Source: an uncultured Alphaproteobacteria bacterium (GTDB taxonomy: Bacteria > Pseudomonadota > Alphaproteobacteria > HIMB59 > GCA-002718135). From it: 47,553 bases of DNA. The notes beneath the pieces were generated by a model that worked only from the letters and a program-made list of their open reading frames with translations, had not been told where the DNA came from and did no database searches. Position 1 is the stretch's first letter, and every line of letters begins with the position of its first letter. Shown piece by piece: positions 36,790 through 45,565 of the stretch. Position numbers and translations under genes: made by a program. The stretch covers positions 76,083 to 123,635 of the forward strand of contig CABXSY010000002.1 in NCBI GenBank assembly GCA_902514875.1, in the 5' to 3' direction.

Positions 36790-37767
36790 CTAACTACCCT
36801 CTTCTTTAAGTCTAATTCTTGGATCTATAAAATAGTAAGTAATATCTACTATGAAATTTATCATAACAAATATAAACGCTACCATAATCATGTATGCTGA
36901 CATTATTGGAATATCGACGAAGTATACTGCCTTAATAAACAATGACCCCATACCAGGCCATTGAAAAACTGTTTCTGTAATTATTGAGAAAGCAATTAAT
37001 GTTCCGATATTAATACCTGTAATAGTAATAACTGGAATTAATCCATTTTTGAGTGCATGCTTGTAATTAATAACACTACTTTTAATACCTCTTGCTTTTG
37101 CAAATTTGATATAATCTGTTTGCAAAATTTCCATCATTTCGGCACGAACTAATCTGATAACATAAGTCATTTGAAATAAGCTTAATGTAACAGATGGGAG
37201 TATAAGTGCTTTTAAACCCGAAGTAGTCAAAAATCCTGTAGTCCAAAAACCTAATTGCGTAACCTCACCTCTACCAAAAGATGGGAGAACTCCTAAGATT
37301 ACTGAAAACAAATAAATTAACATTATTCCTATTATGAATGTTGGTAGTGATACCCCGGCTAAAGAAATCACAAGAATAATATTAGAAATAAAACTGTCTC
37401 TATGAATACCAGTGTATACACCCAAGATAACTCCACTGATGATAGCAATCAAAGCAGATATAAAAACTAATTCTAAAGTAGCAGGCATTCTTTCTGCAAT
37501 TAAATCTGATACCTCCCTTTTTAATTGGTACGATATGCCAAAATCACCTTGAATTACATTGCCTAAAAAACGGGAAAATTGAACATAGACAGGATCGTTT
37601 AAACCTAACACTTCTCTCACTTCAGCGCGTCTTTCATCTGATGCATCTTCTCCAGTCATGCTATTTACTGGATCACCTACAAAATTAAATAAGGAAAATG
37701 AGACAAAAGCAACAACAATCATTACAAGAATAGATTGAATGAGTCTTTTAAAGAAATAGCTAAACAT
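36790..37767 (-). CDS. Dipeptide/oligopeptide ABC transporter permease (DppB-like)
   Basis: The 325-residue protein has the DppB N-terminus (FKRLIQSILVMIVVAFVSFSLF), the periplasmic LGLNDPVYVQFSRFLGNVIQGDFG loop near residue 52 and the EAA-type loop DYIKFAKARGIKSSVINYKHALKN near residue 218. It lacks a clear Shine-Dalgarno. Its start lies 6 bases after a strong hairpin that separates it from the binding-protein gene, which probably lowers its expression relative to the binding protein. Confidence 0.95.
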   Translation of the reverse strand: MFSYFFKRLIQSILVMIVVAFVSFSLFNFVGDPVNSMTGEDASDERRAEVREVLGLNDPVYVQFSRFLGNVIQGDFGISYQLKREVSDLIAERMPATLELVFISALIAIISGVILGVYTGIHRDSFISNIILVISLAGVSLPTFIIGIMLIYLFSVILGVLPSFGRGEVTQLGFWTTGFLTTSGLKALILPSVTLSLFQMTYVIRLVRAEMMEILQTDYIKFAKARGIKSSVINYKHALKNGLIPVITITGINIGTLIAFSIITETVFQWPGMGSLFIKAVYFVDIPIMSAYMIMVAFIFVMINFIVDITYYFIDPRIRLKEEGS

Positions 37768-37773
37768 GAATTG

Positions 37774-37801
37774 TTTTCTGGCCAGTAAACTGGCCAGAAA
37801 A
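37774..37801. promoter_or_regulatory. Perfect hairpin between binding-protein and permease genes
   Basis: Arms of 13 bases (37774-37786 and 37789-37801) are perfectly complementary around a 2-base centre, with a GC-rich CTGGCCAG core. On the transcribed minus strand no U-run follows, so it is not a classical terminator. A role in stabilising the upstream dppA-like message, or partial attenuation before dppB, is the usual explanation in such operons and is inferred here. Confidence 0.7.
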
Positions 37802-37812
37802 TATAATATTTA

Positions 37813-39387
37813 TTAGTTTACGTTCGCAAATCTAAATAATGGCTCGTTGTTCATTCTAATTGGAACATCGACATTACTTTTTGATGCTTGGTTAACAACT
37901 TGGTGATGCAAAGGAAGATATGTTACATCATCTTGAGTAATATCCCAAGCTTCTGCAATCATATCATTTCTTTTATCTAAGTCTGTTTCAACACCCATTG
38001 CTGCTACTAATTCATCAACTCTAGCATTGCTGAAATTAACTTTGTTCCAGCTACCAGCGCTATCAAATAAGTAAGAGTATACGTAATGGCTGTCAAAAGT
38101 TGGAACACCCCAACCTAACATGTACATGTCACTTGTCATACCATTTGCGTCACCTTCTTTAACTTCTGAGAAGTGTTGACTTTTAGTTTTTGCATCAAGA
38201 GTTACATCAACTCCAATTTTCGCAAACATACCAATTGCAGCAACACAGATTGCTTCATCGTTGATATAACGATCATTTGGACAATCTAGCGTAACCTCAA
38301 ATCCATCTGGATAACCAGCTTCTGCTAATAGTTTTTTTGATAGCTCTGGATCATAAGGTAATCTTTCATCACGTGCAGCTGTATGACCATTTACACCAGG
38401 AGCTGTGATAATTCCTGCAGGAACACTTTGCCCTCTCATTACCTTATCTTTGATAGCTTCCATATCTAAAGCATGATACATTGCTAAACGAACTCTTTTA
38501 TCTGCAAAAGGATTTTTACCTTTGATATTTGATGAGTTTAACTCAGCAGAACCTTGATCCATTCCAAAAAATATTGTTCTATTCTGGGGAGTCATTTTTA
38601 CATCATGTCCAGCAGAACCATTGATCCTTCTAATATCTTGTACTGGAACCACATTAGTGTAGTCAATTTCTCCAGAAAGAAGTGCTGCAACTCTTGTTGC
38701 ATCATTTGCAATTGGAAGTAGTTCAACAGTATCTACATTGAAAGTGCTATCATCACCCCACCAATCATTATTTTTTTCAAAAACAGTTCTTACGTCCTGT
38801 TCTCTAAAAGTAATTTTGAAAGGTCCAGTTCCGTTTGCATTAGAAGCACAATAAGATGTTTCACCTGCATCCCAGTTGTATGAAACTTCACAACCATTTG
38901 CTTTTGCCCAATCTTCAGACATTACAAATATCTGAGTTAATTGGTTTAAAAGAATCGGATTTGGTCCATTTGTTACAATCTGAACTGAATGATCAGTTAA
39001 AGCTGTTGCTGAATTAATGCTTTTAATTAAATCAACCATATCAGATGGAGCAGTTTTTGCTCTATTGATACTGAAAGCAACATCACTAGCTGTTAAATCT
39101 GATCCATCATGAAATTTTACTCCCTTGCGAATTGTAAATATCCATGTGTTATCAGAAGTTGTTTTCCATGATTCAGCAAGCTGAGGAAGTATTTCCATAT
39201 TAATACCAGGAGTTACTAAACCTTCATATACTTGACGTGAAACCATGTGTGTTGGTCCTTCGTTTTGTGCGTGCGGATCAAGAGTTAATGAATCACCTGG
39301 CATTGACCATTTAATGCTATTTGCAAATGCTGGTGAAAAAATACCCATGAAAAGCAAAGACAAAACAATGCTTAAAGTCTTTTTCAT
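37813..39387 (-). CDS. Periplasmic dipeptide/oligopeptide-binding protein (SBP_bac_5)
   Basis: The start chosen is the ATG at 39385-39387 because a strong GGAGG lies 7 bases before it and the signal peptide then begins directly (MKKTLSIVLSLLFMGIFSPAFA); a frame from 39423 adds 12 unlikely residues. The 524-residue product has the family-5 layout: SLDPHAQNEGPTHMVSRQVYEGL near the mature N-terminus, LAESWKTTSDNTWIFTIRKGVKFHDG, and a GTGPFK motif. Two cysteine pairs are possible. It delivers peptides to the DppB/C/ATPase genes downstream. Codon use looks slightly less AT-biased, fitting high expression. Confidence 0.94.
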   Translation of the reverse strand: MKKTLSIVLSLLFMGIFSPAFANSIKWSMPGDSLTLDPHAQNEGPTHMVSRQVYEGLVTPGINMEILPQLAESWKTTSDNTWIFTIRKGVKFHDGSDLTASDVAFSINRAKTAPSDMVDLIKSINSATALTDHSVQIVTNGPNPILLNQLTQIFVMSEDWAKANGCEVSYNWDAGETSYCASNANGTGPFKITFREQDVRTVFEKNNDWWGDDSTFNVDTVELLPIANDATRVAALLSGEIDYTNVVPVQDIRRINGSAGHDVKMTPQNRTIFFGMDQGSAELNSSNIKGKNPFADKRVRLAMYHALDMEAIKDKVMRGQSVPAGIITAPGVNGHTAARDERLPYDPELSKKLLAEAGYPDGFEVTLDCPNDRYINDEAICVAAIGMFAKIGVDVTLDAKTKSQHFSEVKEGDANGMTSDMYMLGWGVPTFDSHYVYSYLFDSAGSWNKVNFSNARVDELVAAMGVETDLDKRNDMIAEAWDITQDDVTYLPLHHQVVNQASKSNVDVPIRMNNEPLFRFANVN

Positions 39388-39394
39388 ATTATTT

Positions 39395-39399
39395 CCTCC
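39395..39399 (-). promoter_or_regulatory. Strong Shine-Dalgarno of the binding-protein gene
   Basis: On the minus strand GGAGG lies 7 bases before the ATG at 39387. It decides the start and indicates strong translation of the binding protein, unlike most genes here. Confidence 0.75.
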
Positions 39400-39447
39400 A
39401 TAGAAATTTGATGGAAGACCCATACTACTTCAATGGAAATATTCAAT

Positions 39448-39497
39448 ATTATTAGTATTAATAAGTGCTATATTTTGTCATAATTATTAGTATTAAT
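39448..39497. repeat. Perfect 15-base direct repeat in the divergent dpp/nth promoter region
   Basis: ATTATTAGTATTAAT occurs at 39448-39462 and 39483-39497, 35 bases apart start to start. Both copies lie within the 142-base spacer (39388-39529) between the peptide-binding protein and endonuclease III genes, the longest non-coding stretch in the window. Paired sites in a divergent promoter are typical of a regulator, but AT-rich DNA can repeat by chance. Nothing else is recognised in this spacer apart from the two ribosome binding sites. Confidence 0.45.
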
Positions 39498-39512
39498 TTA
39501 AACATACCTCTT

Positions 39513-39519
39513 GGAGGAG
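39513..39519 (+). promoter_or_regulatory. Strong Shine-Dalgarno of nth
   Basis: GGAGGAG lies 10 bases before the GTG at 39530 and supports that non-ATG start. Confidence 0.65.
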
Positions 39520-39529
39520 ACTTGATACA

Positions 39530-40180
39530 GTGAAAAAAATAGAAAAGGCATATGAGATCTCTAGAATACTAAATCGGATATATAGAAAAGTACCTATTCC
39601 TCTTAACCACAAAAATAAATTTGAATTAGTTGTAGCTGTACTTCTTAGTGCTCAATGTACAGATGAAAGAGTTAATAAAGTCACACCAATACTATTTAAA
39701 AAAGCTAACACAGCTATAAAAATGACAAAAGTGCCAAAAAAAACAATTTATAATATTATTCGTCCTTGTGGTTTGGCACCTCAAAAATCAAAAGCAATTT
39801 TTGAACTATCAAGAATTCTTGTAAAAAAATTTAAAGGCAATGTTCCAGAAAGTTTTGAGGAATTAGAAAAGTTGCCAGGTGTTGGTCACAAAACAGCCAG
39901 TGTTGTTATGTCTCAAGGATTTGGTCATCCAGCATTTCCAGTTGATACGCACATTCATCGTTTAGCTCAACGTTGGGGTTTAACAAATGGTAAAAATGTT
40001 GTCCAAACAGAAAAAGATTTAAAATATCTTTTTCCAAAAAAATCTTGGAATAAGCTTCATTTACAAATAATATTTTATGGAAGAGAATTTTGTCAGGCTA
40101 GAAGTTGTTATGGTTTGGAGTGTGAAATATGCAAGGTTTGTAATCCAAGTAGAAAGACAAAAATAATAACAAAAAAATAA
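39530..40180 (+). CDS. nth: Endonuclease III with unusual C-terminal cysteines
   Basis: The 216-residue base-excision repair enzyme has the helix-hairpin-helix LPGVGHKTA (residues 115-123) with the catalytic Lys121, and the catalytic Asp139 in FPVDTHIHR. The C-terminal Fe-S region has C188, C193, C198, C201 and C204 instead of the canonical C-x6-C-x2-C-x5-C. The start is GTG with a strong ribosome binding site. It is divergent from the peptide transporter, and its stop abuts that of the membrane protein after it. Function as a glycosylase/lyase seems safe; the cluster state is uncertain. Confidence 0.92.
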   Translation: MKKIEKAYEISRILNRIYRKVPIPLNHKNKFELVVAVLLSAQCTDERVNKVTPILFKKANTAIKMTKVPKKTIYNIIRPCGLAPQKSKAIFELSRILVKKFKGNVPESFEELEKLPGVGHKTASVVMSQGFGHPAFPVDTHIHRLAQRWGLTNGKNVVQTEKDLKYLFPKKSWNKLHLQIIFYGREFCQARSCYGLECEICKVCNPSRKTKIITKK

Positions 40181-40576
40181 TTATCTTAAACTTCTTGCAA
40201 ATCTAAATGACTGAACACAAAGAAATGTGAAAAAAGAACCTGTTAGAAGCATCATTAATTTTGATAAATCAGCCCAAAAAAGAACTAAAAAATTACCAGA
40301 AAAAATACTTCTTAAAACATCAAGTCCACCAATTGCAATTAACAATCCAAAAAGAACTACTATGTGCATTAATAATTTTTTCTTTGATGGATATATTAAA
40401 GCAAGTATTGCAAAAAATAAAACAGGCACACCAAGAAATGAGGGTATAAAGGATGTAACAGAGTTAGTTGAACTTAAGGAATTTGCAGTCAATCCCCAAA
40501 TAATAAGAAATATTCCGTAGATAATAGAAATGGACTCCATATTTAAGCCAATAAATTTATATTCTTTTTGAGACAT
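40181..40576 (-). CDS. Small four-helix membrane protein of unknown function
   Basis: The 131-residue product has four hydrophobic segments, near residues 15-34, 43-62, 68-88 and 100-122, separated by short basic or polar loops, with a basic tail (FRFARSLR). I do not recognise a family. It could be a small transporter subunit or a membrane-organising protein. It diverges from hemG and its stop abuts that of nth. Frames on the other strand in this stretch look like shadows. Confidence 0.6.
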   Translation of the reverse strand: MSQKEYKFIGLNMESISIIYGIFLIIWGLTANSLSSTNSVTSFIPSFLGVPVLFFAILALIYPSKKKLLMHIVVLFGLLIAIGGLDVLRSIFSGNFLVLFWADLSKLMMLLTGSFFTFLCVQSFRFARSLR

Positions 40577-40653
40577 AATAATAAATTAGTTTTTAAATTT
40601 TATTTTTAAAGATTATTTACTATCTTTATATATAAATTTATTAAATTTTATAG

Positions 40654-41175
40654 ATGTCAAATACATTAATTATATATTCAACTACCGATGGTCAAACAGT
40701 TGCTATTTGTAATACTTTAGTAAAAAATCATAATACAGATCAAATTAAGATTTGTTCAATTGAAGATGCTTATGAAGAAAACCTGAATAAGTATGACAAG
40801 ATTATTATTGGAGCAAGTATTAGATATGGTAAGCATAATCCTAGGGTAATTGAGTTTGTTAAAAAAAACTTAGAAAGATTTAGTCAGATTAAGACTGCAT
40901 TTTTCTCAGTAAATGTGGTTGCAAGAAAAAATAATAAAAACACTCCTGAAACAAACCCTTATGTTAAAAAATTTTTAAATAACACTAAGTGGAAACCTAC
41001 TAAATTAAGTGTATTTGCTGGTAAAGTTGATTATCCGTCTTATAGATTTTTAGATAAATATATTATTAGATTGATAATGTGGTTTACTAAAGGGCCAACT
41101 GATGTAACCAAAAGTTATGAGTTTACAAATTGGGATGAAGTTAAAAAATTTGGCAAAGTTATAAATGAAATGTAA
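40654..41175 (+). CDS. hemG: Protoporphyrinogen IX dehydrogenase, flavodoxin-like
   Basis: The 173-residue protein has a flavodoxin FMN loop, YSTTDGQT near residues 8-15, IIIGASIRYGKHN near 50, and the HemG-specific long loop with VNVVARKNNKNTPETNPYVKKFL near 90-112. The C-terminal EFTNWDEVKKFGK fits HemG. It oxidises protoporphyrinogen IX using a quinone. HemG is best known from gammaproteobacteria, while many alphaproteobacteria use HemJ. It converges on hemF with one base between the stops and completes the local heme gene set. Confidence 0.88.
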   Translation: MSNTLIIYSTTDGQTVAICNTLVKNHNTDQIKICSIEDAYEENLNKYDKIIIGASIRYGKHNPRVIEFVKKNLERFSQIKTAFFSVNVVARKNNKNTPETNPYVKKFLNNTKWKPTKLSVFAGKVDYPSYRFLDKYIIRLIMWFTKGPTDVTKSYEFTNWDEVKKFGKVINEM

Positions 41176-41176
41176 T

Positions 41177-41986
41177 TTAATCCCAATTAGCTACTGGAGG
41201 CATCGACATTAGAATGGCATCAATATTACCACCAGTTTCTAGACCAAATTTTGTACCTCTATCATATAATAAGTTAAATTCAGCATAGCGACCACGCTTA
41301 ACTAATTGTATCTTTTTTTCCTCTTCATTCCACTCCTCATCCTTAAGTGCAATTAAAGTATTTTTGATAAACTGATGAAAATAAGTACCTACGCCTTGGA
41401 CAAATTCAAAATCTTTTCCCCAATCGCCAGTTTGAAGGTAATCAAAAAATATTCCCCCAACACCTCTTGATTCGTTTCTATGTTTAAGAAAAAAATAGTC
41501 ATCACACCATTTTTTAAATTTAGGATAATATGATTTGTCATATTTATTACACAAAACTTCTAAACCACGATGATATTTTTTTTCATCCTGAAATATTACA
41601 CAAGGTGTAATATCCATTCCTCCACCAAACCATTCCTGAGTAGTTTTAATAAATCTTGTATTAAAATGCATAGAAGGAATTTTAGGTGAAACAGGATGTA
41701 GTACAACACTGATGCCGGTTGCATTATAGTTTGGATTTTCTTTAGCGCCCGGAATAGCATCTCTCATATTTTCGTTAAACGTCCCAGAGACGGTAGAAAT
41801 ATTTACTCCACCTTTTTCAATAATATTACCCTTAATTTTACTCATTTTACCACCACCATCACCTTTGTGATCCCAGTTACTTATTTCAAATTGATTTTCA
41901 TCAATGTTTTGAATAGTTTCAACTAAGTTATCTCGTAATTTTTCAAACCATTCTTTTGCAGTATTAAATTTGGGATCAACAATCAT
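41177..41986 (-). CDS. hemF: Oxygen-dependent coproporphyrinogen III oxidase
   Basis: The 269-residue enzyme decarboxylates coproporphyrinogen III with O2. The ATG at 41984-41986 overlaps the hemH stop in ATGA; a TTG nine bases upstream is less likely. Family motifs are GVNISTVSGTF near residue 60, HFNTRFIKT near 109, WFGGGMDITPC near 120 and KRGRYAEFNLLYDRGTKFGL near the C-terminus. Oxygen dependence indicates an aerobic lifestyle. It is the last gene of the hemC-hemE-hemH-hemF run. Confidence 0.96.
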   Translation of the reverse strand: MIVDPKFNTAKEWFEKLRDNLVETIQNIDENQFEISNWDHKGDGGGKMSKIKGNIIEKGGVNISTVSGTFNENMRDAIPGAKENPNYNATGISVVLHPVSPKIPSMHFNTRFIKTTQEWFGGGMDITPCVIFQDEKKYHRGLEVLCNKYDKSYYPKFKKWCDDYFFLKHRNESRGVGGIFFDYLQTGDWGKDFEFVQGVGTYFHQFIKNTLIALKDEEWNEEEKKIQLVKRGRYAEFNLLYDRGTKFGLETGGNIDAILMSMPPVANWD

Positions 41987-43008
41987 AATGGCCAACCTTG
42001 AGTATGTTTTTTTATCAGATTTACAAAAACGTCTATGTGATCTTCATGATCATTCAAGCAAGGTATATAATGATAATTTTCTCCACCTGACTCCATAAAA
42101 TATTCTTTATTTTCTTCTTCAAGTTCTTCAAGTGTTTCAAGACAATCACTACTAAAACCAGGAGATATTATATGTATATTTTTAATCCCTTGTTTTGGTA
42201 ATTCTTTTAATGTTTCACTTGTATATGGCTTTAACCATTCCTCTCTTCCAAATCTACTTTGGAAAGTAGTCATTATCTCATCATCGGATAATCCCATATG
42301 TTCTTTGACCAGTCTTGTGGTTTTAAGACAAAAGCAATGATAAGGATCACCATTAGTCAAATACCGTTTTGGTATACCGTGATAACTAAAAATAATTTTT
42401 TGTGGTTTTGAAGTTTTTTTCCAAAATGACTTTATTGAATTTGACAATGCTTCAATATAATTTTTTTCTTCAAAGTACTGATTGATAAAACGCATTTCAG
42501 GTATCCAACGCCATTTTTGCAATACATTTGTTACTTCATCAAATGTACTACCTGTTGTTGCAGCACAATATTGCGGATACATAGGTAGAACTAATAATCT
42601 TCTTACTTGTTTTTTTTGAAGTTTTAACAAAGCATCTGGGATAGATGGATTGCCATAACGCATCCCAACTTCAAAAACTATATTTTCATTTTTTGAAGAA
42701 AAAGATGATTGGATTTTATTTAGTTGTCTCTTTGCGATATCTAAAAGTGGAGAACCATTATCAGTCCAAATTTGTTTGTATGCTTCTGCTGACTTAGATG
42801 GTCTTATTTGTAAAATTACTAGCTTCAATATAATTTGCCATAAGATTTTAGGTAATTCGATTACTCTAGGGTCAGACAAAAATTGATTAAGATAAACTTT
42901 TAGTTCTTTTTTATTTGGAGCATCTGGAGTGCCTAGGTTAGTAATTAAAACACCAATTTTTTCTTTACTCCCGTGCTCATAATCTTTTTCACCTATATAT
43001 TTAACCAT
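41983..43008 (-). CDS. hemH: Ferrochelatase
   Basis: The 341-residue enzyme inserts Fe2+ into protoporphyrin IX. NLGTPDAP near residue 24, the active-site His in SYHGIPKRY near residue 200 and the iron-site acid in CLETLEELEEENKE near 285 match the family. It follows hemE by 5 bases and overlaps hemF by 4 bases, so the late pathway is tightly coupled. Confidence 0.96.
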   Translation of the reverse strand: MVKYIGEKDYEHGSKEKIGVLITNLGTPDAPNKKELKVYLNQFLSDPRVIELPKILWQIILKLVILQIRPSKSAEAYKQIWTDNGSPLLDIAKRQLNKIQSSFSSKNENIVFEVGMRYGNPSIPDALLKLQKKQVRRLLVLPMYPQYCAATTGSTFDEVTNVLQKWRWIPEMRFINQYFEEKNYIEALSNSIKSFWKKTSKPQKIIFSYHGIPKRYLTNGDPYHCFCLKTTRLVKEHMGLSDDEIMTTFQSRFGREEWLKPYTSETLKELPKQGIKNIHIISPGFSSDCLETLEELEEENKEYFMESGGENYHYIPCLNDHEDHIDVFVNLIKKHTQGWPL

Positions 43009-43013
43009 ATCTA

Positions 43014-44012
43014 TTAGCTAAATTCTTTTCTGATATTTTCTATAAATAAATGAACATTTTTTTCTGGAGTATTCTTATTAATTCCATGTCCAAGGCCGCA
43101 AATCCAGCCATTAAGATTTTCAATTGATTTCATTTTTTCAATAAAATCTTTTAAATCATTAAGAAATGTATCTGTTTCATTCAACATTAATTGTTCATTG
43201 AAATTTCCCTGAATAAATCCATGTTTTTGATTTTCAAACATAAATTTTAGATCTATTGTGTGATCATAGCCAAAACCAGCAAAGGGAAAACTGATGATAG
43301 AATTTAGATCTGTAAAACTCTTACCCCTTGAATAATAACCAATTTTATTTGGAAAAGAAATTGCAACCTCTTCCAAAAATTTGGAATAAATTTCATGAAA
43401 ATTTATTTTATCTAAATCATACAAGGAGCTATCAAAAACCATGACAAGTTCAACACCTGCATCTAATTGTAATTGAATATTTTTCTTTAGAAGGGGTAAA
43501 AGAATTTTTGAAATAAATTTTAAATTCATTTTAGTGTCGATTAAATCAGAGTTATTATTTCCAAATGCATATTTTGATAATGTCCAAGGTCCACCAACAA
43601 ATCCAATTAAACTTTTATTATTTGGCAATTTCTCTTTTGTTATTTTTATGGTTTCAAATTGAAATTGCATATGCTCAATGCCACGATCAATATTACTATA
43701 ATCATTAATGTTTTCTGAATTTATATAAGAATTAAATATAGGTCCTGGGTCAAACTTTAATTCTAAACCAAGTCCCTCCAAGATAAATAGAATATCACTG
43801 AATAAAATTGCTATATCATAATCAAACTCTTGTATTGGACCAAATGCGACTTCTGCGGCTAGATCCGGAGTTTTACATAGTTCTTCAAAAGTATATTTTT
43901 CTTTGAGCTTGCGATAATGAGAATGGTACCTTCCAGCCTGTCTCATGAACCAAATGGGTGGTGTTTTTTGAATATTTCTTTTGAGAGCATTTTCGAATAA
44001 AATATTTGTCAT
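43014..44012 (-). CDS. hemE: Uroporphyrinogen decarboxylase
   Basis: The 332-residue enzyme makes coproporphyrinogen III. I chose the ATG at 44010-44012, two bases after the hemC stop; the frame to 44042 would overlap hemC by 28 bases. The N-terminal WFMRQAGRY carries the conserved arginines, FSDILFILEGLGL the conserved Asp, and GFVGGPWTLSKYAFG and YYSRGKS follow. It is the second gene of the minus-strand heme run. Confidence 0.96.
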   Translation of the reverse strand: MTNILFENALKRNIQKTPPIWFMRQAGRYHSHYRKLKEKYTFEELCKTPDLAAEVAFGPIQEFDYDIAILFSDILFILEGLGLELKFDPGPIFNSYINSENINDYSNIDRGIEHMQFQFETIKITKEKLPNNKSLIGFVGGPWTLSKYAFGNNNSDLIDTKMNLKFISKILLPLLKKNIQLQLDAGVELVMVFDSSLYDLDKINFHEIYSKFLEEVAISFPNKIGYYSRGKSFTDLNSIISFPFAGFGYDHTIDLKFMFENQKHGFIQGNFNEQLMLNETDTFLNDLKDFIEKMKSIENLNGWICGLGHGINKNTPEKNVHLFIENIRKEFS

Positions 44013-44014
44013 TT

Positions 44015-45523
44015 TTAGGCTTTTAGTAATTTTTTCTTCCAACTATCATAAGATAGCTCAACAAAAAGATTTTTATCATTACCTAATATTTTACTAATCT
44101 CATTGTAAGTATTTCCTGGGCCGCAAAAATGATATTTTGCTATAATTTTAGGATATTTATCAATGCTCGCCTTAAAAGCTGAACTGCTCATCCAATAAAA
44201 GTACTTTTTCTTTTCTATATCTATTTCAAAATCAATAGACTCCAATTGATACGTTTCAATTTTACTTTTTATCGAACTTTCAGGAGATTGAGAATGAGTT
44301 AACTTAACCCAAGGATTATTTGTAAGTGAATTAATATCTTTATCAAAATCCTCACCCAAACCATCTGAAGTTCCATTAACCCAAATACCTCTTTCAGATA
44401 AATTTTTCCATGTTCTCAAGCCACTAGTCCAAATAACATTATTTGACTGGATTTTAGACTTATCTGGGATTGAGCTAATTCGTGAAACATAAATACATTT
44501 ATTTTGTAAATTATTTATATCATCGACATTTTCATTTAATTGTTTTCTAGAAAATATTTTATAATTTTTTAGATTTTCAGGATAAATTTCATCTGTTGTA
44601 TTACTAGAAAAACTTATATCTTTTGAATCAATAAAATCCCAGCTCTCAAAATGATTGCCATTTTCATCTTCACCTCTTTTAGATACAACTAACCCTAATT
44701 TATGTGAGATGTAGGATACTCCTATTTTTTGGTGACATCCTCCTCCATAATTTTTTAAAATATTTCTTTCCTTAATAACATTTGAATAATCTTTGGAAAA
44801 ATTAATATCATTTAAAATTTCGTTAAGTTTATTATCTTTAATTCTTGTTTCAATCGCTAGAGCTCCTTGTCCAGGAGAACAAGGGTTTATAGACAATGGT
44901 AAAACAGACCATAGACATTCGTTAATATATTTTTTTAGAGTTGTTTTTAATTCATTAAATTCAGAATAATTATTTAAAAGCAATCTATCAATTGCTGCCT
45001 TAGCAACAATGAAACCATCACTATTAGGATCTTCCAAAAATTTTTTAAATCTAGTGGGTATGTTCCCTCTTATATTTTCAAAGCAAACTTCATCAAACTT
45101 TTGTGGAAGATAATTTTCAATAAAATTTTCTAAATTATATTGTCTTCGAGGAGATGAACAAAGAATAGTAATTTTCTTACTATCTAATGTTATGTTTTTT
45201 TTTAAGAATAATATATCTCGTTTATCAGCACGTTTTAACGTAGCAGCAATTTTAGTTTTCTCACCAACTTCAATTGGAAGATCCTTCCAAGAATGGACAA
45301 TTAAATCACATTTGTTATTTATTAATTCATCTCTTAAATCATTGGTAAAAACTCCTTCTGTTGGCATTTCAGAAAGAGGTGTTTTTAGATCTTTATCCCC
45401 AGAGGTACTTCGTGTTAAGAATTCTATTTCTACAAAGGGGTTTTTTGATTGCAAATAGTCAGAAAACTCTCGTGCCTGAATTATTGCTAAGTCACTTTTT
45501 CTCGATAAAACTCTAATTTTCAT
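44015..45523 (-). CDS. hemC: Hydroxymethylbilane synthase fused to a HemD-like C-terminal domain
   Basis: The 502-residue product is far longer than HemC alone (about 310). Residues 1-310 are hydroxymethylbilane synthase: RKSDLAIIQA, SGDKD, HSWKDLP with catalytic D81, and GGCHQKIG with the dipyrromethane Cys263. Residues about 330-502 form a further domain with CIYVSR, WTSGLRTWKNLSERGIWVNG and a late YWMSSSAF segment, which look like an abridged uroporphyrinogen-III synthase (HemD), the next step in the pathway. No separate hemD is in the window. It heads the hemC-hemE-hemH-hemF run. HemC is certain; the HemD identity is an inference. Confidence 0.88.
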   Translation of the reverse strand: MKIRVLSRKSDLAIIQAREFSDYLQSKNPFVEIEFLTRSTSGDKDLKTPLSEMPTEGVFTNDLRDELINNKCDLIVHSWKDLPIEVGEKTKIAATLKRADKRDILFLKKNITLDSKKITILCSSPRRQYNLENFIENYLPQKFDEVCFENIRGNIPTRFKKFLEDPNSDGFIVAKAAIDRLLLNNYSEFNELKTTLKKYINECLWSVLPLSINPCSPGQGALAIETRIKDNKLNEILNDINFSKDYSNVIKERNILKNYGGGCHQKIGVSYISHKLGLVVSKRGEDENGNHFESWDFIDSKDISFSSNTTDEIYPENLKNYKIFSRKQLNENVDDINNLQNKCIYVSRISSIPDKSKIQSNNVIWTSGLRTWKNLSERGIWVNGTSDGLGEDFDKDINSLTNNPWVKLTHSQSPESSIKSKIETYQLESIDFEIDIEKKKYFYWMSSSAFKASIDKYPKIIAKYHFCGPGNTYNEISKILGNDKNLFVELSYDSWKKKLLKA

Positions 45524-45549
45524 GGATTATATTTCTTTAGATAGCACTA

Positions 45550-45555
45550 TATAAT
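45550..45555 (+). promoter_or_regulatory. Candidate -10 element of the cytochrome b561 gene
   Basis: TATAAT ends 10 bases before the ATG at 45566 within the 42-base spacer that separates it from divergent hemC. Motif-only assignment. Confidence 0.25.
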
Positions 45556-45565
45556 AAAATTAGTA

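Noticed and set aside
37774-37801. Reading the hairpin as a rho-independent terminator
   Set aside because: No U-run follows the stem on the transcribed strand, and the permease genes downstream need the same transcript.
40227-40520. Two plus-strand open frames opposite the small membrane protein gene
   Set aside because: They are shadows: the minus-strand frame has clear membrane helices and fits the spacing to neighbours, while these frames are compositionally odd and lack a ribosome binding site.
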